Below, piece by piece: positions 54,901 to 64,000 of a stretch of DNA of 64,000 nt. Source of the DNA: Heliocidaris erythrogramma (Eukaryota > Echinodermata > Echinoidea > Camarodonta > Echinometridae); contig CM046863.1 in the NCBI GenBank assembly GCA_025617745.1, forward strand, positions 1,798,001 to 1,862,000, written 5' to 3'. The notes beneath the pieces were generated by a model. That model searched no databases. It saw nothing but the letters and a program-made list of their open reading frames with translations, and was not told where the DNA came from. A program made the position numbers and the translations under genes. How positions within the stretch are numbered: the stretch's first letter is position 1; each line of letters opens with the position of its first letter.

Positions 54901-54951
54901 AAATTGTGTAAACTTGGACAGAATACGTGGCTTTACACTTGGCGCCCCATA

Positions 54952-56790
54952 TCTACATTCATCTATATCTTGCCATGCTTTTAACATATCTAAATAAAAC
55001 ATGGGAATACCATTTAAATTCATTTTCTTCATATCATAATTACAAAGAAATATATTTCGACCTCCAATCGATCTAAAAAAGTAATCAAATGTTAGTTTCC
55101 ACCCTAAATATTTTTCACCGTACAACAGCCGTTTGATCCACATTATTCTTTGAGTCTTAATAAAAGTTTTGTAGTCAGTTACCCGAAACCCCCCTGCGGA
55201 ATAATCTTGATATAATATTTCCTTTTTATTCTATCTTTCCCACCCCAAATGAAATTAAAGGAAATTTTTTCAATTTCTTCAAGGATACTATGTGGAACAG
55301 ATATAAGAGAAGAAACGTAATTTAATTTTGAATATACATACATTTTCAATAATTTGATTTTGCCGTACGTCGTAAGATCTCGTTGGCTCCACCAACCTAT
55401 TAATCTTTTTATTTTACTTAATATCTCTTTGTAGTTTAAATCATCTTTTATTTTCGAATTACGTGAAAAATAAACTCCTAGGATTTTTATGTCTTGTACT
55501 CTATGTCCCAAAAAAGGTAAACCGGGCATATCAATCGCTTCCCCCAACCAGATAAAATTTTATCTTATCCATATTTATTTTTAATCCACTTAATTTCTCA
55601 AAGTCTTCGAAGACTTTCTTCACTCTATCAATTGACTTCATATCTTTAAGAAACAATGTTATATCATCGGCGTAAAGTACCTGCTTTATTTTTCCAGTAT
55701 CAAACCGAATTCCTTCAATACAAGGGTCCTTTCGGATATAATGAGCAAGCAGCTCAATAGCTATTATAAATAAATAGGGGGACAAAGGGTCCCCTTTTAA
55801 CTTTAAAGTATCCAGTTGAGTGTCCCCCGTTCATCACGCAGCTACTAACATCATTATAAAGAATTTTAACCCAAGAGCACAATACATTACCGAGCCCAAA
55901 AGATTCCAATGCTTTGAACAGTAGTCTATGTGAAATACAGTCAAATGCTTTTTCAAAATCTACAGCGATAAGAAAACCTACAGGTTGATACAATGACTGA
56001 AAAAACACATCATCTATTAAACGCACTGCCTCTCCAATATTTCTCTCTTTAACATAGCCCACCTGATCGTAATGAATGATATCTCCTAAAACCTCTTTTA
56101 CCCTTTTAGCCAACACTTTTGACAGAATTTTATAGTCAAGATTTAGAAGAGTTATTGGCCTATAGTTTTTCATATACAAAGGAACTTTTCCCTCTTTCTC
56201 AATAAGTGTAATGACTCCCTGTCTCTGTGAATTGGATAACACCTCAGTTTCGAAACTCTCATTAAATGCTTCCACTATATACTTCCCTAAGATTGGCCAA
56301 AATGTATAATAGAATTCAGCTGTAAAGCCATCATTGCCTGGTCACTTGTTCCATTTCATTTCCTTAACAGCTTTAAAGCATTCTTCGAATGTTATATGCC
56401 CTTCACAAAAGGCTTTATTTTCTTCGCTTAGTTTGGGCAGTTCGCTTAAAAACATATTATCAATATCTTCTGTTATGTCCTTATCTTGACATTCATATAA
56501 ATTCTTATAAAACTCCCCAATGATCTTTAAAATCTCTTTCCTATCACGTATCACCTCATTATTGCTATTATACATGTATATTCCCTTGATCACACTTTTT
56601 CTTTTATTCGACTTTAATAATTGTTCAAAAAATTGAGAATTTCTTTCTCCTTCTTCAGACCATTCTGCCCTCGATCGTACCTTTAAGCCTTGACGAGAGT
56701 AGTCAAAAAGCTTTTCCAGTTCATTTCTTTTCAAGTCTAGTTCTTCCTGAATATTATTTTGGAAATTAAACGAATTGTGTAGTATTGCGA
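54952..56790 (-). pseudogene. Split L1/Tx1-like LINE, 5' piece (RT)
   Basis: On the minus strand: SRAEWSEEGERNSQFFEQLL and FEECFKAVKEMKWNK (56734-56342), a TGA where the family has Ser before PGNDG, then YRPITLLNLDYKILSKVLAK, DQVGYVKERNIGEAVRLID and IAVDFEKAFDCISHRLLF (motif A). A deletion of about a dozen bases near 55795 removes the RQGDP residues and shifts the frame. YADDITLF follows at about 55670. The last residues are DIDECR at the insertion edge. The endonuclease is missing, so the copy is 5' truncated near 56790. Confidence 0.88.
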
Positions 56791-57919
56791 CAATATCTCA
56801 GTAAATGGGAAGAATGATGCATTTTTAAATACAGAAAAAAACAATTGTCAATTGAAGTTGGAAATAAGACAAATACAGACTGATTCCGGAACTAGAAAAC
56901 ATGCTACACGTCACAAATTCTCTCCCTTTAGAAAACCAGATTATGAAAACCAAAAGCAGTCTCTTGCTACAAGAGAAAGAAAGAAAATTGAACTGCATAA
57001 TCCGGACGAGGACCCACTTTCCCCGTATAGTATACATTTCATTAACTACATAATGATTTTTTTTTTAAATGTGAGAAGAGCAAAGAAAAAAAAATCCAAC
57101 TCTCTGTCTTTCTTAGAAAATAAACAAAAGTACAGAAGCTTTCCAAAGAAAATAATTTTTACACTATTCACTGTCCAAGCGATGTCTCTGAATTGATGAA
57201 AAAAAAAAAAACTGTTTTCCAGTCTAAGGAGCTTCAAAAGGCCTTTAGAGACAAAACGATTCATCCAACTACCACTGCACTTCATTATTCTGCATGGATG
57301 CCTGGCTATATCCGTAAATCATCAATGAACATGCAATGGTGAAATGAGTAAGCAAAAAGTATCTCATCGCTTTTAAGTGAGCTGGAACATTCCTTATGAA
57401 AAAAGGCCTCATCTGATGCAGTGAGGTAATTGGAAAGCCGCTTTGTTTACACATCATAATTGTGAAGGCAAATCCTCCTTATCAATCTAAGAAATTCCCG
57501 AATCTTCAATCAATACTACATTTAACCCTCTGCATTGTCTCAAATTCTATGCCTTCCATTTGTAGAGCTCGACAAAAAAAAAATACCAATGGTTAAACGT
57601 ATCTCATTTATATTGTAGGAAAGAATTCGTATTGTATATGGTCTTTATCATTTTTAAACATACAATCACTCTCGGCCAATGTGAATTGATACATTTCCCG
57701 CCAAATTTCTCCACAATTGAAACTGGTCTAAATTATTTGACCATGATTAACTTGAATAACAATGATATAGTGAATAACATGATGATTATTTATATGACCC
57801 TCGACGAGTGAACGCCTATGTTATTGTGATCAAGCACAAGTATTCAGCTGAATGCAAATTCTAACAAGCAAAATGCCACTGATTTCTTTGTAAAACAGTT
57901 TTAAGTGTATAAAAAACGT
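56791..57919. other. Unannotated AT-rich DNA
   Basis: No gene or repeat is recognised. A plus-strand frame of 114 codons (56852-57196) has no domain and is rich in Lys and Asn as expected from composition. Confidence 0.35.
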
Positions 57920-58940
57920 CGTGCATAATCATGAGTGAAGAACACTGCATTTGAACCAGACAGCCATAAAAAGAAACCGTTTAGGCATACAATGAAGAAA
58001 ATGTTCCAACTATATATCATCGTTAATGATAGACTATGGTCAAATCTGAAGAATGTCAAAACCTTCAACACAAAGGGACCTAAATCTATCCCTGCAGACT
58101 GTCTGGTTCCACGCAAAGCTCTGACATTCAGTTAAAAGCAGTCTGTCTCTCTGTAAATCATTGTTGTACAATAAATATATATCAATAATAGAAGATTAGG
58201 AATATTTGCATGAGAAACAGATAGCCCCCGAAATTCCACAGTCCTTCACAAGAACAAAGTCACAGCAAACGGGTCATACATACATTGCAACTATTCCAAC
58301 AATGATCCTCAATTAAAGGCAGACTATTTCACTACTATGAATCTGAGGTATTTCAAATCCATAATTAAAAGCCTTTCCCGCCTATTTCTTGACATTTAAA
58401 AGTGTCCTGGATCAACATAAGGATATTAGTTGTCCATGAATAATTTGAGTAATAATGATGCAGTAAATAACATGCTGTGAATACATCAAAGTAGAAAATC
58501 ATGAATGAAGAACATTTGCTAAAGAAGCAGACAGCCGTAAAATTCCAAAATCTCTTTCAGAAATCGTTTGTGCATACATTGAAGGAATGTTCCAAACTAT
58601 ACGTTCCTCCATTAATTACAGACTGTAATTTATGAAACGCACATCCGACCTTCAATTAGCAGGATAAAAAAAAAATCTTTCTCTGTATCAGTTTGGTTTA
58701 TACAACAATAAGGAACATTTGCATAAGATCCAAATAGCCCATCAAAATAGTCCATAATTTAAAAAACAAAAACAAACTTTCAACAGATATATTGCAAGGA
58801 TGTCCCAACAATGATCGTCAATTAATGACAGACTATTTCATTATTTGATTATGAATCTGATGAATTTAAATCCTTCAAAACAAGCGGTCTAAATGAACCT
58901 ATCATAGCGAATTGTTTAATTCTATGCGCGGCCCTTTCAA
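57920..58940. repeat. Diverged tandem repeat, about four units
   Basis: Blocks starting near 57935, 58205, 58500 and 58730 share the order: (A)GCCAT/CAAA with GACAG(C/T)C, then CATACA(T/A)TG(A/C)A(A/G), then TTCCAAC, then ATTAATGACAGACTAT and a CTTCAA(A/C)A block. Period is about 230-290 bp. It is non-coding as far as I can tell. Confidence 0.65.
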
Positions 58941-58975
58941 AACTTCAAAACTTGCAACAACAAAAACAAAAATAA

Positions 58976-59023
<48 letters not shown>
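58976..59023. repeat. TA microsatellite
   Basis: A perfect (TA)n run of about 45 bases. Confidence 0.9.
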
Positions 59024-59026
<3 letters not shown>

Positions 59027-59331
59027 TCTGTATAATAGTGAAAAAATTATAACCAGAGCAGAAAATATTAATATATTCATTGTTTTTCCTTTCCTTCTAA
59101 GAGCCATGAAAGTAGATAAGTCTTGAAACCAGTATACCACGCATGTCTGACCCGACTCGGTCATTACCAATAATTGTAATTCTTAGAATGTATAATGAAC
59201 CTCGGTGAACCCGTTGACTACTGAATTCTCTAATTCCCATAGGCTTAATATACAGGAACCACCCGGTTCCAGTAGGCAATGGGTTATTACACGAAGGAAA
59301 ATATTGCAAATATTTTGTAAGCGTATATATG
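59024..59331. other. Unannotated stretch
   Basis: No gene or repeat is recognised apart from the right-hand TATATG that flanks the next element. Confidence 0.3.
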
Positions 59332-59486
59332 CAGGGATGCCACTTAGAATTGATAAAAAAGTAGGAAAAACCATCCAGAATGGGCCCCACAAAAAGTGGT
59401 CCTCTATGACAAAAAGTGGTGCTCTATGGCTAAAATATGCCGAAAAAGCAGGAACCCCTACCCTTGTCTGAAAAGTGGCATCCCTG
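59332..59486. mobile_element. hAT-like MITE (CAGGGATGCCACTT ends)
   Basis: Inverted ends CAGGGATGCCACTT and AAGTGGCATCCCTG lie within TATATG duplications (59326-59331 and 59487-59492). The termini look hAT-like, but the duplication is 6 rather than 8 bp. It is 155 bp and non-coding. Confidence 0.7.
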
Positions 59487-59589
59487 TATATGAAAATTTA
59501 AACAGGCAATATCCATTCCTAGTTACAGTACAACATGTCTTATCTCGATACAAGCTTCAGATGAGTCTGAATCTATATATGTCATTTTT

Positions 59590-59662
59590 GTGTTAGCAGC
59601 GCCCTCAGGTGGCGGAAAAGGTCAAAAACTAGCAAAACTCGCAAAAACTGCACATGGCTGCA
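59590..59662. repeat. Stray unit of the 23-24 kb satellite
   Basis: GTGTTAGCAGCGCCCTCAGG, then TGGCGGAAAAGGTCAAAAAC and CTCGCAAAAACTGCACATGG, match the array at 22965-24400. Confidence 0.8.
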
Positions 59663-59667
59663 AATGT

Positions 59668-59735
59668 GACCGTGGCGAGCCTCGAACCAGGTTCCGCTGA
59701 TTGAGAGGTGCTGACGTTACCGATAGACTAACGAA
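59668..59735 (-). repeat. tRNA-like sequence, minus strand (SINE or tRNA pseudogene)
   Basis: On the minus strand an A-box-like TAGTCTATCGG is followed 42 bases later by a B-box-like GGTTCGAGGCT, which is normal tRNA spacing. It aligns with the plus-strand copy at 59843-59905. The stems do not form a clean cloverleaf, so I do not call a functional tRNA. Confidence 0.5.
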
Positions 59736-59842
59736 TGCTTCTTGCAATCCTGCTTAGTCATGGAGTCAAGTAGATAACATGAACTATGTGGAGTCGTAAA
59801 TTCACTATGTAACAATATGATCTGCTCTAAATCGTATGATGT

Positions 59843-59905
59843 GAGTTAGTCTAGAGCTAATGCCAGCAATTCTCGATCAGCGGACCCTGGTTCGAGGATC
59901 GCCAA
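59843..59905 (+). repeat. tRNA-like sequence, plus strand
   Basis: A-box-like TAGTCTAGAGC and B-box-like GGTTCGAGGAT start 42 bases apart. It shares CGATCAGCGGACCCTGG-type sequence with the inverted copy 110 bases to the left. Confidence 0.5.
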
Positions 59906-59979
59906 AATCACGATTTTTTTAAATGAATGTTTAGCAGTTTAAGGAGCCGATGCAGCTGCCGTGAAAATGCTGAAATAGC

Positions 59980-62900
59980 ATGCTGTGTGCATTACAATAG
60001 CACTCTGAGTGCAGTCCCTATGCATGCCCTCAAACTGCTATATACAGCACTTCAGTTTTTACAGTGTAGGATCGAAAGCTCAGGCAACTTTTGACTCCAT
60101 TTTACTCCATTGGCTCGCTATTATTGGACAAGCAGTTTTCAGCAGTTTGTTTTCCATGTTTTCTATGAGATGAAAAAGTTAGTTTCATCATTTTCTAAAA
60201 GAATACCCCACATTGTGAGAGCACTACCAATTTAATCAAGGTCAGATAGATGAATCAGTCAGTTATGTGATCTGTGACAATATCAAAAAAATAGATTCAC
60301 ATTGTAAAAAATTTGTTGAAATTATATAATTATTGAAAAGAAAACTATTGCAAGAATTGTCATAATTCATTAAGCATATCAAAAAGTTTGGATTCAATTC
60401 AGTTAAATACTTACCACCTGAACAACGTAGATCAAGAGAAGAAGTAAAGAGATCGAAAACACTATTAGCATTAAATATGTCGATTTCTCTTCTTTCTCCA
60501 GTTTTACCCTTTAAGATTTGACAAATTTATACGTAGTTTTCTTTTATTTTAATTATTTTATTACTAGTTGCTGTGTGCATTACAATAGCACTCTGAGTGC
60601 AGTCCCTATGCATGCCCTCAAAGTGCTATATACAGCACTTCAGTTTTTACAGTGTAGGATCGAAAGCTCAGGCAACTTTTGACTCCATTTTACTCCATTG
60701 GCTCGCTTTTATTGGACAAGCAGTTTTCAGCAGTTTGTTTTCCATGTTTTCTATGAGATAAAAAAGTTAGTTCATCATTTTCTCAAAGAATACCCCATAT
60801 TGTGAAAACACTACCAATTTAATCAAGGTGAGATAGATGAATCAATCAGTTATGTAATCTGTGACAATATCAAAGATAAAGATTCAAATTGTAAAAAAGC
60901 TGTTTGAAATTATATAATCATTGAAAAGAAACCATTGTAAGAATGTTCATATATCATTAAGCATTTCAAATAGCCAGGATTCCATTCCTTTGAATACATA
61001 CGTTCTGTACAACGTAGATCAAGAGAAAGAGTAAAGAGATCAAGACCCAATATTAACATTCAGTATTTCGATTTCTCTTCTTTCTCCAGTTTTACCCTTT
61101 AAGATTTGTCAACTTCATACGTAGTTTTCTTTTTTTTTAATGATATTATTACTAGTTGAAATGTTATATGTTTTCTATGAGATCAAAAAATGTTAGTTTC
61201 ATCATTTTTGCAAAGAATACCCCATATTGTGAGAGCACTACCAATTTCAAGGTCAGATAGATGAATCAATCAGTTATGTAATCTGTGACAATATGGAAAA
61301 AATAGATTCACATTGTAAAAAATTTGTTGAAATTATATAATTATTGAAAAGAAAACTATTGCAAGAATTGTCATAATTCATTAAGCATATCAAAAAGTTT
61401 GGATTCAATTCAGTTAAATACTTACCACCTGAACAACGTAGATCAAGAGAAGAAGTAAAGAGATCGAAAACACTATTAGCATTAAATATGTCGATTTCTC
61501 TTCTTTCTCCAGTTTTACCCTTTAAGATTTGACAAATTTATACGTAGTTTTCTTTTATTTTAATTATTTTATTACTAGTTGTTGTGTGCATTACAATAGC
61601 ACTCTGAGTGCAGTCCCTATGCATGCCCTCAAAGTGCTATATACAGCACTTCAGTTTTTACAGTGTAGGATCGAAAGCTCAGGCAACTTTTGACTCCATT
61701 TTACTCCATTGGCTCGCTTTTATTGGACAAGCAGTTTTCAGCAGTTTGTTTTCCATGTTTTCTATGAGATAAAAAAGTTAGTTCATCATTTTCTCAAAGA
61801 ATACCCCATATTGTGAAAACACTACCAATTTAATCAAGGTGAGATAGATGAATCAATCAGTTATGTAATCTGTGACAATATCAAAGATAAAGATTCAAAT
61901 TGTAAAAAAGCTGTTTGAAATTATATAATCATTGAAAAGAAACCATTGTAAGAATGTTCATATATCATTAAGCATTTCAAATAGCCAGGATTCCATTCCT
62001 TTGAATACATACGTTCTGTACAACGTAGATCAAGAGAAAGAGTAAAGAGATCAAGACCCAATATTAACATTCAGTATTTCGATTTCTCTTCTTTCTCCAG
62101 TTTTACCCTTTAAGATTTGTCAACTTCATACGTAGTTTTCTTTTTTTTTAATGATATTATTACTAGTTGAAATGTTATATGTTTTCTATGAGATCAAAAA
62201 ATGTTAGTTTCATCATTTTTGCAAAGAATACCCCATATTGTGAGAGCACTACCAATTTCAAGGTCAGATAGATGAATCAATCAGTTATGTAATCTGTGAC
62301 AATATGGAAAAAATAGATTCACATTGTAAAAAAATTGTTTGAAATTATATAATTATTGAAAAGAAAACCATTGCAAGAATTGTCATATTTTATTAAGCAT
62401 ATCAAAAAGCTTGGATAATTCAGTTAAATACATACCACCTGAACAACGTAGATCAAGATAAGGAGTAAAGAGATCGAAAGCACTATCAGCATTAAATATG
62501 TCGATTTCTCTCCTTTCTCCAGTTTTACCGTTTAAGATTTGTCAACTTCATACGTAGTTTTCTTTTATTTTAAGGATTTTATTACTAGTTGAAATGTTAT
62601 ATGTTTTTTTTATGAGATAAAAAATGTTAGTTTCATCATTTTTGTAAAGAATACCCCATATTGTGAGATCACTACCAATTTAATCATGGTCAGAGATGAA
62701 TCAATCAGTTATGTAACCTGTGACAATATCAACGATATAGATTCAAATTGTAATTCCACGAATACTTCATTTTGAGAGTACTACCATTTTAATCAAGGTC
62801 AGATAGATGAATCAATAAGTTATGTAATCTGTGACAATATAAAAAAAATAGATTCACATTGTAAAAAAATTATATAATTATTGAAAAGAAAACCATTGCA

Positions 62901-63345
62901 AGAATTGTCATATTTTATTAAGCATATAAAAAGCTTGGATAATTCAGTTAAATACTTACCGCCTGAACAACGTGGATCAAGATAAGGAGTAAAGAGATCG
63001 AAAGCACTATCAGCATGAAATATGTCGATTTCTCTCCTTTCTCCAGTTTTACCCTTTAAGATTTGTCAACTTAATACGTAGTTTTCTTTTTTTTAAATGA
63101 TATTATTACTAGTTGAAATGTTATATGTTTTCTATGAGATAAAAAAAGTTAGTTTCATCATTTTTCACTACCAATTTAATCAAGGTCAGAGATGAATCAA
63201 TCAGTTATGTAACCTGTGACAATACAAAAGATACATATTAAAATTGTAAAGCTACGAATACTTCATTTTGAGAGTACTACCATTTTAATCAATGTCAGAT
63301 AGATGAATCAATCAGTTATGTAATTCATTTAACAGCAGTGCAAAG
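59980..63345. repeat. Higher-order tandem array with long and short units
   Basis: Long units (~588 bp) begin TGTGTGCATTACAATAGCAC at 59985, 60572 and 61583. Short units (~420 bp) lack the first ~170 bp and begin GAAATGTTATATG at 61158, 62169, 62592 and 63115. A long-plus-short pair of about 1011 bp (60572-61582) is followed by a nearly identical pair (61583-62592). Every full unit contains the block ending in a splice-donor-like GTA(A/T)GTATT on the minus strand. Confidence 0.88.
60415..60510 (-). other. Candidate repeated exon, first copy
   Basis: Read on the minus strand, the block is open in the frame giving LEKEEKSTYLMLIVF then SISLLLLLIYVVQ, a hydrophobic, membrane-segment-like stretch, and it ends at G|GTAAGTATT. 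Corresponding blocks end near 61003, 61424, 62014, 62435 and 62960. Copies near 61003 and 62014 carry a stop and a shift. No convincing acceptor or flanking exons are seen, so it may be chance or a dead exon. Confidence 0.3.
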
Positions 63346-64000
63346 CTGTTGTTAAAAATGTATTACAGGCGGCATCATGAAAGGTTTGGCAAGTGTCATG
63401 TAACACGCGCAGCTGCGGGTCGGCGTCTAGTAGATTTCAAAGAACGAGGCCGATCTTATGTTGCCGGTTCCCACGGTCACGCTGCTGAGATTTCTCAGAG
63501 AATGAAAAGGCAGCATTACGATTTCTGATTTCGACGAGTTGAGAGTGCAGATAGATTTTGTCTTCTTTTCAACGGAATTTAAAGGGCGAGTCAATTAGAA
63601 TCAACATTGGGGCTAAAAATGTAGTACATAGGTCCAATGACACAATTCTGACATTTTTACAGAAAAAAAATTGCCCAGTAACAAGAAATTGGTCAAAAAA
63701 CTCACTAATTTGGGAACGCCCCAAAAAATTGACAGCTGATTGGCTAGAGCGATTTGACGTAGCATCGGGAAGTACCCCGCGAAGCCACTTAGGTTGACTA
63801 ATATGTTGGCAATGTAAATGAATGATAATTTATCCATTTTCATATCACTATTTATACAATTTTGACAATCTTTAAGTCCCCCAAAAGGATTTGAATAGGT
63901 TGTTTAGACATTTAAGTAGAGGTCAAATGACAAGTCTGGCATTTTTTCAAACACTTTACCCATGATAATTCCTCTTTTGGATTAGGTTTATGTTTTGGAA
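63346..64000. other. Unannotated right flank
   Basis: A less AT-rich patch at 63360-63540 has no recognisable coding or RNA feature. The following frame (63558-63797) has no known domain. Confidence 0.3.

Larger units (their letters stand above)
26166..54951. mobile_element. 28.8 kb TIR element (with nested elements)
   Basis: The left terminus TATGGGGCGCCAAGTGTAAA and the right terminus are inverted copies over more than 100 bp with few differences. The similarity runs through GTCCAAGTTTACACAATTTC into 61-bp sub-terminal repeats. TCTACA flanks both ends. After removing nested elements, only about 1.7 kb is its own sequence: repeats at 26220-26436, a remnant at 30126-31172, and repeats at 54560-54900. 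No transposase is visible, so it is non-autonomous. A 6-bp duplication with TAT/ATA termini is unusual, and I do not assign a superfamily. Confidence 0.8.

Noticed and set aside
54447-54984. Recurrent small proteins of the VHEIYFVR type
   Set aside because: They are translations of the 61-bp palindromic repeats; the same words appear on both strands at 26.2, 30.2 and 54.7 kb.
56852-57196. 114-codon plus-strand frame
   Set aside because: Lys/Asn-rich composition expected from AT-rich DNA; no motif, splice context or similarity recognised.
59668-59905. Functional tRNA genes
   Set aside because: A and B boxes are present, but no convincing cloverleaf or acceptor stem forms.

Overview
The window is about 64 kb of eukaryotic, repeat-dominated DNA. 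It holds no operons, and I recognise no host gene. The mix of elements points to a marine deuterostome, most likely a sea urchin: a CR1-type LINE with a 2A peptide and a PHD finger, a DIRS-like tyrosine-recombinase retroelement, a Penelope-like element, a SCAN-like/Gmr1-like LTR element, and many miniature inverted-repeat elements and poly-G tracts. The species is an inference. Almost every readable coding region is a retrotransposon gene, and most are broken.

Layout, left to right. 0.3-5 kb: a ~900 bp segment present twice, each copy carrying the same hAT-like miniature element. One copy is split by a 1.7 kb insert. 6.3-8.2 kb: a decayed LINE of the same family as the one at 43.4-47.4 kb. 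9.7-15.9 kb: a DIRS-like element on the minus strand (ORF1, reverse transcriptase/RNase H, tyrosine recombinase) with inverted termini and a TTAA-flanked miniature element inside it. 16.9-18.7 kb: a non-coding inverted-terminal-repeat element. 19.6-20.8 kb: the 3' end of a Penelope-like element with a GIY-YIG domain. 22-23 kb: an L1/Tx1-like LINE fragment. 23-24.4 kb: a satellite-like array.

The main structure is a four-level nest between 24.5 and 56.8 kb. Level 1 is an L1/Tx1-like LINE on the minus strand, cut into two pieces (56.79-54.96 kb and 26.16-25.25 kb). Level 2 is a terminal-inverted-repeat element, 26166-54951, flanked by the 6-bp duplication TCTACA. It sits inside the LINE reading frame and carries 61-bp palindromic sub-terminal repeats. 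Level 3, inside it, is a CR1-type LINE (26.4-30.1 kb) and a large foldback element (31177-54555) flanked by TTAA, whose ~3.3 kb arms surround a ~1.5 kb spacer. Level 4, inside the foldback arms, is an intact Ty3/Gypsy element (33045-38027, LTRs that look identical), a LINE with only two nonsense codons in ORF2 (43353-47374), and an LTR element (47803-53061). That last element joins a SCAN-like Gag and protease directly to RNase H and has lost its reverse transcriptase and integrase.

57.9-63.3 kb is dominated by tandem arrays. One, 59.98-63.3 kb, repeats a block that on the minus strand is open, hydrophobic and ends in a consensus 5' splice site. Two tRNA-like sequences lie in inverted orientation at 59.7-59.9 kb. 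All calls were made by eye. Family names rest on motifs and structure, with no database search.
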